Positions 28,410 through 37,826 of a DNA stretch of 64,000 nucleotides are shown in pieces. Source of the DNA: Trichomonas vaginalis G3 (lineage: Eukaryota > Parabasalia > Trichomonadida > Trichomonadidae); contig NC_067208.1 of assembly GCF_026262505.1 (NCBI RefSeq), forward strand, positions 19,601,962 to 19,665,961. The letters are read 5' to 3'. The notes under the pieces were generated by a model. That model did no database searches and was not told where the DNA came from. It saw only the letters and a list, made by a program, of their open reading frames with translations. Position numbers and translations under genes: made by a program. Positions within the stretch are counted from its first letter, which is position 1. Each line of letters opens with the position of its first letter.

Positions 28410-29135
28410 TCACAAGCGTTTTACATGAATTGTACGATGTATATTTGAAATCCTAAACAGTTTCGTAGCTTCTATTTCTTCTTTTAGTACATCGAATGTT
28501 TTAACGATACCGAAAGTTTCTTTATACTTCTTCTTGACGTCAGATAGAAGGAAATCTTCTGCTGTTGAATAGTTTTTATTAAGAAATGTCAACATATCCA
28601 TTTTATCTTCTGCTGGCTTTTCTGCTTCTTTCTTTAAGTCTGCATAGTCGTTTCGCATTCTTTCTATCTCTTTGACTGAGTAGTTATATTTTCTTATTGC
28701 TGCTTTACATTTTGAACATTGCGGCATCGTTTTTGCGTTATACATTGAAATAAAACCAGCTAGAACAACTAAGGCGTCAATGGTTTTCTTTAACTCAAAA
28801 GCTGCTGGTTTTATCTGTTCATTCCATACTTTACCTCTTCTATCTTTATCTCTTATCTGCCATACACATTCAGCAACTAACGAAACAAAGTTATCGTATG
28901 TCTTAAATTCTTCGGATTTGTAAAGGTCAGAAATATTTTTATAAACCATGTCGCAATCTTTGTCCATAACTTTATGGTTGCAATGATATCCTAGAAACTC
29001 ATAGTTTACCTTTCGTATGAACTTCTTTATTTCTACTGAGTCAGTTGCTTTGACTTCAATTTCGTCGAATTCAGGAATAGTTAGTTTTTGCTGCTGAACT
29101 TCAGGTAGTTTAGGCAAATGGTCGATATCCTGCAT
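28410..29135 (-). CDS. Uncharacterised protein, 241 aa (Element 2)
   Basis: Helical, charged protein with a CSKC pair near residue 138-141 and a likely coiled coil after it; YHCNHK around residue 52 could add metal ligands. No family recognised. Lies between the KilA-N pair and the integrase, flanked on its 3' side by a GGTGAGATCTCACC palindrome (28365-28378). Confidence 0.5.
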   Translation of the reverse strand: MQDIDHLPKLPEVQQQKLTIPEFDEIEVKATDSVEIKKFIRKVNYEFLGYHCNHKVMDKDCDMVYKNISDLYKSEEFKTYDNFVSLVAECVWQIRDKDRRGKVWNEQIKPAAFELKKTIDALVVLAGFISMYNAKTMPQCSKCKAAIRKYNYSVKEIERMRNDYADLKKEAEKPAEDKMDMLTFLNKNYSTAEDFLLSDVKKKYKETFGIVKTFDVLKEEIEATKLFRISNIHRTIHVKRL

Positions 29136-29151
29136 GTCATAAAGATACTGT

Positions 29152-29343
29152 TCATTTTTTCATCTTCGCACTACAGTCTAAATTACTTGTTAAAAGTTCT
29201 TGCTTTATCTTCTGGATTTTTGTTTCAAAAGTATATGAAGAAGGAATAAAGTTTTTCATCTCTATCAACATTGACGTAGGATTCATAACTAACGAGTTTG
29301 GTGCTGTAGTTTGAATTGTTGTTGTACCGATTGTTGAAATCAT
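29152..29343 (-). CDS. Small protein upstream of the 241-aa gene (Element 2)
   Basis: 63 residues, Thr/Ser-rich start then a helical Lys-rich end. It stops 16 bases before the next gene start and could be an upstream part of it or a separate small gene. The nucleotide motif TTGACGTAGGATTCATAAC inside it recurs near 26557 in the control region. Function unknown. Confidence 0.35.
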   Translation of the reverse strand: MISTIGTTTIQTTAPNSLVMNPTSMLIEMKNFIPSSYTFETKIQKIKQELLTSNLDCSAKMKK

Positions 29344-29416
29344 ATCTTTTATACAAAATAAAAAAAATAAATAAAAATAAAACTAACTTTATTTTTTCTA
29401 TCTTAAGGAAATTCAT

Positions 29417-29806
29417 GAAAACATTTACGAAACATTAACGTAAACATAAACGATAAAATTTATTTCCGGGCTAGTTCTCTAAATGTCATGTTGTCATCAT
29501 TTTTAAGAGAAGTTAATTAACCTGGTGACATGGTGACGTGGTGACACTGAAAACATTCATGAAAATTCATGAGGGTGAAAAAAGAGGTGAGAAAACGGGT
29601 GAGATCTCACCTCTTCACCTAAACATTATTTTTGGTGTAAATTTATGAAAACATTCATGAAAATTCATGAGGGTGAAAAAAGAGGTGAGAAAACGGGTGA
29701 GATCTCACCTCTTCACCTAAACATTATTTTTGGTGTAAATTTATGGTACCATTAATGATATCATGACTGTTCTCATTCATGTCTGATTTACATCTAATGA
29801 AAAAGT
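29417..29806. repeat. Inverted copy of the control region plus tandem palindrome units
   Basis: 29480-29550 is the complement of the iteron block at about 26381-26460. It is followed by two ~110-bp direct repeats, each with GGTGAGAAAACGGGTGAGATC and the palindrome GGTGAGATCTCACC (29598-29611 and 29696-29709) then CACCTAAACATTATTTTTGG. Thus the KilA-N segment (about 26.4-29.5 kb) is bracketed by inverted copies. Confidence 0.7.
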
Positions 29807-30892
29807 TTAGAAGAATTTTCTTATTCTTTCTGGCTTATTTTTGTCTTTCCAGTACTCCAGCTCTAATGGTCCCAGATGTGTTGGCTTCGACTCTCTCAAG
29901 TTCTTAGATGATATAACATCTTCAACGCCTCCTTCATATCTTACTTTATAAGTGTCATCGTTTATGTTATAGCCAAGTATTTCAATAACCACTCCTCGCT
30001 TTGCTTCGTCAATGGTTTCAGCAAGTTTGCCATTACTACTTTCAACTAATTTCTGACGAGGATAAAGTGCAATAGAGTCGTCAGCAGCTTTTATAAGATA
30101 TCCATTACCTTGCGTAGAGTCTACGATATAATAGTTTCTACTTAACCTTAAACGTTTCTTTGTCAACGGGTTGTCGTCAAGAACTACACGAACTTTTGTA
30201 CCAGGAATGAGGGTAAATTGTGTTGAATTTCTGATATTTTGTGTTTGGCTTCGTTTCTTTTGTATATACTTTTCTTCTTGTTGTTGTGTCATTGAATTTG
30301 GTGTAGGTCCTGTTGTAGAATGTGTTGAGGAATTATATACTTCGAGAAAATGTTTCATTGTTTCTTCGGTAAAGTCTCGCTCTTGGTTTAAATCTCTGAG
30401 CGTTCTTATGAAGCGGTTTATGATGCTGAGTATGTTATGGTTATGGTCTTCAGTAGTGTAGTGAGTTATGTTATGCTTAATGAGAAAATCTGTGATTTCA
30501 TTGCTGAGGTATGCACTGTCTTGGTCTGATATTAAAGTACTTGGGCTATTTTCTGCTACAAACTTTTGTAAAACTCTTAACACTTCACGAGTTCCTTTAT
30601 TCCTCATTGGATATGCATATGCTTTACGAGTGTTAACATTAATGAAGATGAGGAATGGTTTATGTCCTCCTTTTCTGCTTTGAATGAGAGTGTCAAATTG
30701 GTATGCGTCAGAAGCGTTGGAGTAAATTGGTAAAAAGTAGTCGTAAGGGTTTATTTTTGTTTGATGTACAACATTTTTGTCAAAGAACCTTTTCACTTCA
30801 GCTCTGTTAGTAAATCCCCAACTCTTTGCAGCTTCATTGAACTTCTTAAATGACCTCCATGGATGTTGTTCGAATACTTCTTTCAAGCTCAT
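29807..30892 (-). CDS. Retroviral-type integrase (Element 2)
   Basis: 361 residues. N-terminal helical region (1-60), rve-like catalytic core (about 62-190) with YQFDTLIQ and LISDQDSAYLS acidic strands, and a C-terminal beta-rich part with a chromo/SH3-like stretch (about 300-340: VVIEILGY...YKVRYEGG). Integrases of this type insert Mavericks into host DNA. Start context TACATAAATGAG. Looks whole. Located between the control region and the fibre genes on the same strand. Confidence 0.88.
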   Translation of the reverse strand: MSLKEVFEQHPWRSFKKFNEAAKSWGFTNRAEVKRFFDKNVVHQTKINPYDYFLPIYSNASDAYQFDTLIQSRKGGHKPFLIFINVNTRKAYAYPMRNKGTREVLRVLQKFVAENSPSTLISDQDSAYLSNEITDFLIKHNITHYTTEDHNHNILSIINRFIRTLRDLNQERDFTEETMKHFLEVYNSSTHSTTGPTPNSMTQQQEEKYIQKKRSQTQNIRNSTQFTLIPGTKVRVVLDDNPLTKKRLRLSRNYYIVDSTQGNGYLIKAADDSIALYPRQKLVESSNGKLAETIDEAKRGVVIEILGYNINDDTYKVRYEGGVEDVISSKNLRESKPTHLGPLELEYWKDKNKPERIRKFF

Positions 30893-30950
30893 TTATGTAA
30901 AGTTAAATTTAGTAATTTCATGCTGTTCGCTCTTTTGGAGCTCAGGACTT

Positions 30951-31829
30951 TCAGGCCGTTCTAACCCATGCATAAACCGTCATATAAGGTGGCATATAGT
31001 CTGCTCCACTTCCTGTTGGATTTGTTGTGAAAGTATGGACATGATTTCCTCCTGGTTCAGTTTGTCGAAAAGTCTTTTTTGCTGAATTGTTATAAGATGG
31101 AGATAAAACATCATTGCCAGCTTTATATTCTGAGTTGTATAATGGGTGGTCTCGTAATGAGTGGCTATGGTCGCCAGAAAAGTTTGTCGTTCCTGTATGA
31201 GTGTGCGCAGGTAAGTTTGCTTCAGTAATTTTCTTCGAACCCCCTGTTTGCTTTGAAGAGTTAGCACAGTATAAGAATTTGTCTACAATCTGTTCCCAAG
31301 TACCAAAACCTAAAACTGTTTCTGGATTTGTTGAATTCATTGACGTATAAATAGAACCAACAGAATATATGGTTTGAAGAATCTGGGCCTTCATTGTTAG
31401 AAGTTCATGTTTAACGTTTATAGCTTTATTGCCTTCTACAATATTTATATTGTTTGTTATTAAACCATTAGGAAAAGTAGGAGGATAAATTCTTTGTTCT
31501 TGTACAGTTGCATCGTTTCTTCCTGTTTTTGTTACTATTTCGATGCATGCTTTAATTTCTTTAATCTTGATTGTTTGAAATTCTTCATGTGTATGGTTCT
31601 TGTCGGCTTTTCCATTAAGCGCAGCATTTACTTCCGACTTCTTTGCATAATTTTCATCTACATAAGTTTTGTCAGCTTTCTTATCTAACATTGCTGGTAG
31701 TTCATATGCTTCAAAGTTTCTGGCATGACCTTCGATATTCCTGCAACTGTTATCTAAATTGTTAAGAGTATCTTTTACGCTTGTACTTGGATTCTCTAAA
31801 GGTGCACTTGAACCAAGGGTATAGTTCAA
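30951..31829 (-). CDS. Fibre protein, phage collar-like tip (Element 2)
   Basis: 292 residues. The first half has KADK-type repeats (DKKADKTYVDENY, NGKADKNHTHEEF) predicted to trimerise. The tip (about 165-292) has PVGSIYTSMN, WEQIVDKFLYCANSS, LPAHTHTG and GGNHVHTF, ending MPPYMTVYAWVRTA: the pattern of phage short-tail-fibre or collar domains, whose HxH motifs bind metal. It would be a receptor-binding spike. Together with 31916-32410 and 32422-33948 it forms a three-part fibre region; that region looks broken. Confidence 0.75.
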   Translation of the reverse strand: MNYTLGSSAPLENPSTSVKDTLNNLDNSCRNIEGHARNFEAYELPAMLDKKADKTYVDENYAKKSEVNAALNGKADKNHTHEEFQTIKIKEIKACIEIVTKTGRNDATVQEQRIYPPTFPNGLITNNINIVEGNKAINVKHELLTMKAQILQTIYSVGSIYTSMNSTNPETVLGFGTWEQIVDKFLYCANSSKQTGGSKKITEANLPAHTHTGTTNFSGDHSHSLRDHPLYNSEYKAGNDVLSPSYNNSAKKTFRQTEPGGNHVHTFTTNPTGSGADYMPPYMTVYAWVRTA

Positions 31830-31915
31830 TATTATGTCGTCTGCTCTAACAGTAGTGAAGGATTCATGTGTATGGTTCTTGTCGGCTTTACTGTCTAATG
31901 TAGCTTGAAGTTCAT

Positions 31916-32410
31916 TTATATCGAGATGTTGTGTTTATGAGATTTCAAAACTTTGTTCATTGCTTCGAGTTCAACTTTGTCAGCTTTACTTTTAATAGCA
32001 TCTTCAAACGTTATTTTTGACTTAACTCTCAAAGTAAATCTTGGTTCAACTAATACACCGTTAACATTGAAAGTAGAGGCATAAATTTCACCGGTATAAC
32101 CAAATGCTTCTGGTGCTTTAGCTACATCATACTGTACAGTACAGCTTATGTCATAACCTTTAGCACGAATGTATTTATATCTTCTTTCATTAACATTTTT
32201 TGTCTTCGCTTCATCACTTCGTGTTAAATATCCATGGTAGTCCGTTATAATCTGTTCGTCTGAAGTTATATAATGAACGTGGTTCTTGACTTTATCACTC
32301 AGAGCTAAAAGCTCATTTTTGTCTGCTTTTTCGGCTAATTTCTCATTAACATCATTCACTTCTAATTCAACTCTTCCGCCAGAACTCTTATTATCATTAA
32401 TCTTTTTCAT
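31916..32410 (-). CDS. Fibre region, middle part (Element 2)
   Basis: 164 residues, beta-rich, with coiled KADKNEL and KADKVEL segments at both ends, matching the KADK repeat style of the flanking fibre parts. Separate reading frame within the fibre region; part of an apparently broken fibre gene set. Confidence 0.6.
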   Translation of the reverse strand: MKKINDNKSSGGRVELEVNDVNEKLAEKADKNELLALSDKVKNHVHYITSDEQIITDYHGYLTRSDEAKTKNVNERRYKYIRAKGYDISCTVQYDVAKAPEAFGYTGEIYASTFNVNGVLVEPRFTLRVKSKITFEDAIKSKADKVELEAMNKVLKSHKHNISI

Positions 32411-32421
32411 TAATTCGGTAA

Positions 32422-33948
32422 TTACGTCATAAAGACTATATTCTGTTTTCGGTTTTGTAAATAATGAGTCAAAATTCTTTTCATCATTACATCGCTGACA
32501 TTAATGATATCACCAATTCCTTTTTCATTTATTCTCTTCATTAATTCTGCAATAATGACGAATATATAATCTGTTAATTTATTCTCTTCATCGAGGGTTA
32601 TAGAATGTTTTGAAATTGAATCATTAACTCCTCTAAATAAATCAATAACTTCAGGATACACGTTTTTAATGTCTCGAATAACCCGACCAGTATCCTGTTG
32701 TTCATGTTCTTCGTTCCCGTCGTTACGTGGTTTTATATCTCTAACCATCATCAACGCAGCCATAACCGGAGGGTTTGTTGCTATCTGTTCGAAAATCCGT
32801 CCGTTATGTACGGTATATCTAAATAATTTCTTTGTGTTTGTTAAAACATTTGAAACAAGTCTTTTAAAACCATCTACAAAATTTCCTGTTTCACCTAATG
32901 TTCTTGCAGCATTTACAAGCTCACCCATTCCCGCTTTTGACCCCAAAAACGTCCATATTGCATTTATTTCACTCTGTATAGTTGTCCATTCAGCGAAACT
33001 AACACCCGCATTCGCTAAGCTGAAAATGAAATTCAGTGGATCGAACTTAATTCCACCTTCTTTTTCAATTTCAACGAACTCACTAACATGAGATTTTAAA
33101 TATTCTTTCGTTAAAATTGTTTTCCCCGATGTTATGTCATTAACGAAACTATCACCGTCAAAAGTTAACGAATTCAATTTCGTCGTTGATGCTTTTATTT
33201 CATACACCGCTTTATCGATAGTTTTTGGCTCACCTTCTTTAGAAGCATATGAAACATTAATGAATGAATTATATGTATTCGTGAATGAGTTAAAATCAAT
33301 GATTTTCATTAATGACGCCTTTAATGATTCATTTACTGTCGAATCCCTTAAAGTAATTAATGAACTGTCATTTATGAAAGGTACACTGCAAACCGTCGAG
33401 TTTGGATCAAATGCTGTAGTTGGTGCAGGAATATTAATGATATAAGTCATTAAATCATTAAGTGACGTAAATAATGTTGTCGTTTTTGATTTAATTTCTT
33501 TAGCATCTGTTATATATGGTAATTTTATTTCTGTAGTTTCTGAATTAAAGATATTCGCTAAAATGTTTTGTAAACTGTTTTGAACAGCTGTGTAAACCGT
33601 TGAATCCGGAACTCTTACGATTTCACCGTCCTTAATAAAAGGCATTGCACATGGTGTAGTGCTTGGGTCAAATCTTTTTGGGTTATGATTCAACATATAT
33701 TCTAATGCTTCATAAACAGACCTATATACGGTTGTATTATCTTTTTCAATAATTTCACCGTCCTTTATAAATGGCATAGTACATGGAGTTAAAATAGGGT
33801 CAAACTTTTCATAGTCCTTCCATGTTATGTATTTCTCAGTATTTCCATCAGTGATAACAATATATTTGTCAGTAAGTGTGAGAGAGTATTGACCAAAATA
33901 TAAACGTTTAGCTCTGTCAGCTTCATACGCATATGCAGCTATACTCAT
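32422..33948 (-). CDS. Fibre N-terminal protein with ~70-residue repeats (Element 2)
   Basis: 508 residues. N-terminus AAYAYEADRAKRLYFGQYSL resembles that of the Element 1 fibre (43277), likely the particle-attachment part. Residues about 45-215 hold three to four repeats with a FDP..T.C.MPFIKDG core and a following TVY helix. The rest is helical with some beta. It shares a start region with the gene at 33966 on the other strand (TTTTAATGAGAATAAAATG serves both). Adhesion or attachment role by context. Confidence 0.65.
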   Translation of the reverse strand: MSIAAYAYEADRAKRLYFGQYSLTLTDKYIVITDGNTEKYITWKDYEKFDPILTPCTMPFIKDGEIIEKDNTTVYRSVYEALEYMLNHNPKRFDPSTTPCAMPFIKDGEIVRVPDSTVYTAVQNSLQNILANIFNSETTEIKLPYITDAKEIKSKTTTLFTSLNDLMTYIINIPAPTTAFDPNSTVCSVPFINDSSLITLRDSTVNESLKASLMKIIDFNSFTNTYNSFINVSYASKEGEPKTIDKAVYEIKASTTKLNSLTFDGDSFVNDITSGKTILTKEYLKSHVSEFVEIEKEGGIKFDPLNFIFSLANAGVSFAEWTTIQSEINAIWTFLGSKAGMGELVNAARTLGETGNFVDGFKRLVSNVLTNTKKLFRYTVHNGRIFEQIATNPPVMAALMMVRDIKPRNDGNEEHEQQDTGRVIRDIKNVYPEVIDLFRGVNDSISKHSITLDEENKLTDYIFVIIAELMKRINEKGIGDIINVSDVMMKRILTHYLQNRKQNIVFMT

Positions 33949-33965
33949 ATTTTAATGAGAATAAA

Positions 33966-34742
33966 ATGTTGTTCTATTTGCAAAGTACAGACCCAAACGA
34001 ATACGGGACAGTAAAGCTACAAACAAACTTAGGTCTACAGAATGAGGCGCTTGCATTCAGAATGGTTGACTTCAATACTATCGCTTCATTCGTTATAACA
34101 GATGAAACAGATTTCATGGAGATTGAAATAGATGGAAAGAAGCACGAAATAAGATTTCACAATAATGTAGAATATAAGATGGAAACATTAGCTGGAGTGT
34201 TAAATGCTCTCATAAATACTACAATAAACAAGGATAACGAAGAAAACTTAATGAATGTTAAACTTATTGCAGGAGTTTTGAAGTTCAGTTATGCGAAGGA
34301 GTTTAAGATACCAAGAATGAGTCATAGAGTACAACTTCTTTTGGGTGCATACCATATGACATTTCCTTTGAAAAGTGTTGACAAAACGATTGAGATGAAA
34401 TCTGTTCCATACGTATGTTATGGTAATTGTTTGTACATTGAGTCTAAAATAGCTAATGTCACAGGTATTTCAGGAGTTAATAGTAAAGGTTCAGTAGAAT
34501 ATAAATCCTTCTGTTATGCAGTCAATTCAATGTTCATTCCAAACGTTCCTGTCATAGCAACTCATTTAGGTAAATGGGTTCGCATTAGTCCTCATAATTT
34601 GAAAGACATGCAATTCAGACTTGTTGACTTTCAAGGAGAGCCTGTAGAACTGAAGGCACCAGTGCGAATGACTGTTGAAGTTGACTTTTTAGAAAATATT
34701 AAATGCAACAGCTTACAAGAGAACTCAGAGCTAAAAATATAA
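33966..34742 (+). CDS. Conserved beta-rich virion protein (Element 2)
   Basis: 258 residues from the second ATG, which has an AATAAAATG context; a start at 33933 would overlap the divergent fibre gene. The C-terminal stretch NLKDMQFRLVDFQGEPV matches DLSNIKFRITDLFDCDL in the Element 1 protein at 42542 and a similar block in Element 3 (55154-55980), so one family is present in all three elements. Beta-rich; minor capsid or spike-base role is inference. Confidence 0.6.
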   Translation: MLFYLQSTDPNEYGTVKLQTNLGLQNEALAFRMVDFNTIASFVITDETDFMEIEIDGKKHEIRFHNNVEYKMETLAGVLNALINTTINKDNEENLMNVKLIAGVLKFSYAKEFKIPRMSHRVQLLLGAYHMTFPLKSVDKTIEMKSVPYVCYGNCLYIESKIANVTGISGVNSKGSVEYKSFCYAVNSMFIPNVPVIATHLGKWVRISPHNLKDMQFRLVDFQGEPVELKAPVRMTVEVDFLENIKCNSLQENSELKI

Positions 34743-34945
34743 AGTATGAATGTTATGTATTAGGTCATGAACTTTGGTTGTTGCTGTTTGATGAAATAAA
34801 TGGGTTAGTTATGTCAGTCAAGAGAACAGAAAAATATTGTGTTAGTGAAAACTGCACCAAGTCAATAAGATTAGGTTTGCATTATGAAGATGAGTTCGAT
34901 ACTGTTGAAGAAGTTTTGGATAGATACTATAAGTTGTTAACTTGA
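34703..34945 (+). CDS. Small conserved protein, 80 aa (Element 2)
   Basis: Starts within the end of the previous gene (40-bp overlap) in another frame. Resembles the 68-residue protein at 54937 in Element 3, both ending in a DTVEEVLDRYYK / SLDEVLLHFQK helix, and both lying next to the same neighbouring gene families. Conservation across elements supports it being real. Function unknown. Confidence 0.55.
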   Translation: MQQLTRELRAKNIKYECYVLGHELWLLLFDEINGLVMSVKRTEKYCVSENCTKSIRLGLHYEDEFDTVEEVLDRYYKLLT

Positions 34946-34961
34946 AATTTTTTTGACTGAC

Positions 34962-34994
34962 GGTGCAAAGCGCCAAGATGGGCTCAAAGAGCCC
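34962..34994. repeat. Pair of GC mini-hairpins
   Basis: GGTGC-AAA-GCGCC (34962-34974) and GGGCTC-AAA-GAGCCC (34980-34994) stand side by side between convergent genes. Could act as a bidirectional transcription end, but the same kind of unit also occurs inside genes (25588-25613, 37937-37962, 43309-43321). Confidence 0.7.
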
Positions 34995-35005
34995 TCCTGA
35001 CTGCT

Positions 35006-35620
35006 TTAATTTACTAAAACATATTTCAAACAAAGTTTATATTCTGTTGAAAGTTTTGTATACTCGTTCGAATATTTATACTTAAACTCAACTCCTGTAG
35101 TTCCTGGTGTTTCAATGATGCGGATGTTACCTATTTTCATGAATGGTGGAGTTTGACCACAGCATTCGATTTCAGGGTCGAGATAGTCAATGACACATTG
35201 TTTCCCTGTTATTCGTGATATAACATTTTCAAGGTCCTCCTTTGTTAGAATTATTTGGTTTTTGCTTATAAGATTTACCAAAAGCTTCTTATCGTCTTTG
35301 AGTAAAATTGTTTGGTATAACTGAAGAAGGTAATGGTCTACGTTATCTGAAGGATTTGTTTGAACATTTGTGTAAGGGTTGTCGTTGGCTTCTCTTGAAA
35401 GAATTTGGTCCAGTGGTGGATACTCTAACTTAACATCTGATGTAGCGTTAGCGTTTGAAGCTGAGTTTAAATTCACGGATTTCAGCTCTGGTTCTTTTTC
35501 TTTCAAACACTCTGAACTATAGTTCTTTATGACAATATTGTTTGTCGTTCGTGAGTCAACATTTGATGTTGGTTCAATTGGAACATTAACGGCACCAGCT
35601 AAGATGGATTTGCTTCTCAT
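35006..35620 (-). CDS. Conserved CCG-motif protein (Element 2)
   Basis: 204 residues: disordered Asn/Ser-rich N-terminus, then a helical and beta C-terminal domain with ECCGQTP near residue 152. The same domain with an invariant Cys-Cys-Gly is found in Element 1 (41386, SCCGIV) and Element 3 (54612, SCCGVS), each followed by a Y/I-rich helical end. Present in all three elements although no family name is known to me. Possibly metal- or disulfide-linked virion protein. Confidence 0.6.
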   Translation of the reverse strand: MRSKSILAGAVNVPIEPTSNVDSRTTNNIVIKNYSSECLKEKEPELKSVNLNSASNANATSDVKLEYPPLDQILSREANDNPYTNVQTNPSDNVDHYLLQLYQTILLKDDKKLLVNLISKNQIILTKEDLENVISRITGKQCVIDYLDPEIECCGQTPPFMKIGNIRIIETPGTTGVEFKYKYSNEYTKLSTEYKLCLKYVLVN

Positions 35621-35645
35621 TTCATATAGAATAAAAACCTTTTAT

Positions 35646-36047
35646 ATGTATGAAATGAACAATATACTCGACAAGGGTTTGAATGTAAAGCTAACGAATG
35701 AAAATATTGTTGAATTCACTGAGACAGGTGCTGTGTATAAAGATGTAGAACTACTGAACAAAAGAGCTAAGGGAAGAAGCAGGAACATGAACAAAGGGTG
35801 GAAGCCTATAAAAATTTATGTCAATGATGGCTCGGGAGGTTCAAACATAAAGTATGCAGAAAGTTATAGAGTTTATGCTCTCAAAGGTGAAAAGCCTTCA
35901 TTTAAGAACAGCTATTCTAACGCATATCCTCAAAAGCTAACGGATGGGGAAGTGGATGATATGAATGACAGCAAAAATATTAACAGAAATGGCGACAGAG
36001 ATGCATGGAATTTGTTTACCATCAGTCAATTGAAGGTTAAACTTTAA
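35646..36047 (+). CDS. Uncharacterised protein, ~133 aa (Element 2)
   Basis: Start chosen at 35646 or 35655 because both follow the divergent CCG gene start; the longer frame to 35529 overlaps that gene. Basic middle (KRAKGRSRNMNKGWK), then a Tyr/Ser-rich beta part. Ends with a 4-base overlap with the convergent ATPase gene. No family recognised. Confidence 0.5.
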   Translation: MYEMNNILDKGLNVKLTNENIVEFTETGAVYKDVELLNKRAKGRSRNMNKGWKPIKIYVNDGSGGSNIKYAESYRVYALKGEKPSFKNSYSNAYPQKLTDGEVDDMNDSKNINRNGDRDAWNLFTISQLKVKL

Positions 36048-36928
36048 AACAATGTTAGTCGTTCCCATGGAATATTTTTGACTTTAATGGTATTAGTCAT
36101 GATATGAATCTCAAGGTATGAACGAGGAGAGATGAGAGACTTATATGGTTCCCAAATTTCTTCAAAAGGTAATGTTATACCTGACTGTTTCCAAATGAGT
36201 TCAATATCATAGCGTGAGAAACCTTGAAAGATAACGAAGTCAGTTATGAGACGTTTTATGTTTAAAGCTAAAAACCTCCATGTTTGCATAAGTATTGCTA
36301 CAGTTAAGTGGTAATGTCTGACTTTAGTTATGATGTTAGCTAATGGTGAGTCAGGCTTTGAAACTAAACCTTTACCAGCGAAATCATCACAAACGAGCAA
36401 AGTGTTTGAAGGATACTTTTTGAAGGGGTATTTTGAAAGTTTTGACAGAATGTAGTTTGTAAGTCGTTTCATATCATAAACTCCTGAGTACTGACGTAAG
36501 TGGTGTTTGTCAATAATTCTTTCCATCTCCTCAGAAGTCTTTTGCATTCCTGACTGTATAAATTCAACGATGGCATAATATTTCCTCTTACGTCGAATGT
36601 AACGTTGAAGAAATTCAATGAGTTCACTGTCTGGAACTTTAACGACAGAGGCTTGAACTTTTGACATAAATGTTTTCGCTGTTGAGTCCATAGAGTCTGA
36701 AGTTGCTGATATAATGATTTGGTCATAATATGAGTCATTTCCTAAACGTTCTGTTATGAGTATATGACGAATGAGGTTAAATGTCTTACCTGAACCCATC
36801 CTTCCACAATAGAAATAAACGCCATTTGAACAGAACTCATAGTCCTTACTGAAAGGAAGAATAAGAGAAGAGTTAAGTTTTTCTGTTTCATTCATGTCTT
36901 CATCTACGTCATGTATTAAATGCTTCAT
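36044..36928 (-). CDS. A32-type DNA packaging ATPase (Element 2)
   Basis: 294 residues. Walker A GRMGSGKT (about 43-50) and Walker B LLVCDD (about 197-202), followed by a TVAILMQTWRFLALNIK sensor-like segment and a GFSRYDIE motif also present in the Element 1 ATPase (GFSRQQLN at 39585). This is the FtsK/HerA-type packaging motor of Polintons and large DNA viruses, which pumps the genome into the capsid. Looks whole. Divergent from the penton-like gene at 36942. Confidence 0.85.
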   Translation of the reverse strand: MKHLIHDVDEDMNETEKLNSSLILPFSKDYEFCSNGVYFYCGRMGSGKTFNLIRHILITERLGNDSYYDQIIISATSDSMDSTAKTFMSKVQASVVKVPDSELIEFLQRYIRRKRKYYAIVEFIQSGMQKTSEEMERIIDKHHLRQYSGVYDMKRLTNYILSKLSKYPFKKYPSNTLLVCDDFAGKGLVSKPDSPLANIITKVRHYHLTVAILMQTWRFLALNIKRLITDFVIFQGFSRYDIELIWKQSGITLPFEEIWEPYKSLISPRSYLEIHIMTNTIKVKNIPWERLTLF

Positions 36929-36941
36929 TTTATCTCCATTA

Positions 36942-37777
36942 AAAATGCAAGTCAGAAATATTCAGAACATAGCACCGAGTCTAACTGACAAGAGTATAAA
37001 GATATACTATGAACACGTTATGATGAAACCAACCAAAATTCAAGAAAGTCAGTATACTTATGAATATCCAAGACACTGGGTAGAGTATGTAGGAGGTGAG
37101 AAAGCTATTGAAATCAGACAGGTTCGAAGTATTCCAGCAGGAAGAACAATATTATTGAAGAACTTTAATGTTTTGAGATATAATGATGAAACAAAGAAGC
37201 AAGATAGTTTCCTGTTGCTGTGTATGTGAACTTAGATACAGGAGATGACATGAAAGTTTTTAATACAAAGCTTCAAACGGTAGTGAGAGAACAACTGACT
37301 GCGGAAGGGCATCCATTACCTTCAGAAGTTACCATAGCATATAATTTTGAAACAAACTCAATAGATTTTAAAGTCGTCTCTGCAAAGAAGTCAGGTTTTA
37401 CATTTAATGAAGCAGATGTATATTCGAATGAAAACTTCAAAGCTATTGCATGGTTAGATAATGACGATTGCTTTAAGAAAATATTTAAATACAGTGACTC
37501 AACGATGTCAATAGATGACCTTCGTGGAATGTTACCATCGACGTTTACAGTAGAAGGTTCAGCAGGATTGCTTACAAGATTGTCAATTGGTGGTATTTGG
37601 TCTCGTGAGAACATTGTTATAAAATCCAGTATAAGTGAATTTGCTGAAGAATCTATATTATGTCTTTCAAACTATATGTATTCGCCGCCGAAGCATTATA
37701 GTATAACAAACTTTGTCAGTAAGTTTAACATAAGACTTGTCGAACCTTCTTCAATGAAAGATGTGTGTGCTACCTAA
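36942..37777 (+). pseudogene. Second penton-like minor capsid gene (Element 2)
   Basis: Begins MQVRNIQNIAPSL after AAAAATG. The YEYPRHWVEYVGGEKAIEI block is the family signature shared with 21042, 42042-42548 and 59912. It is read in two overlapping frames (36942-37229 and 37220-37777) and looks broken. Beta-rich C-terminal part. Role as penton or minor capsid protein is inferred from family and context. Confidence 0.55.
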
Positions 37778-37826
37778 AGATGGAAAGGATGGACTCATTA
37801 TTGAGATGATTTTAATAGCATATTAA

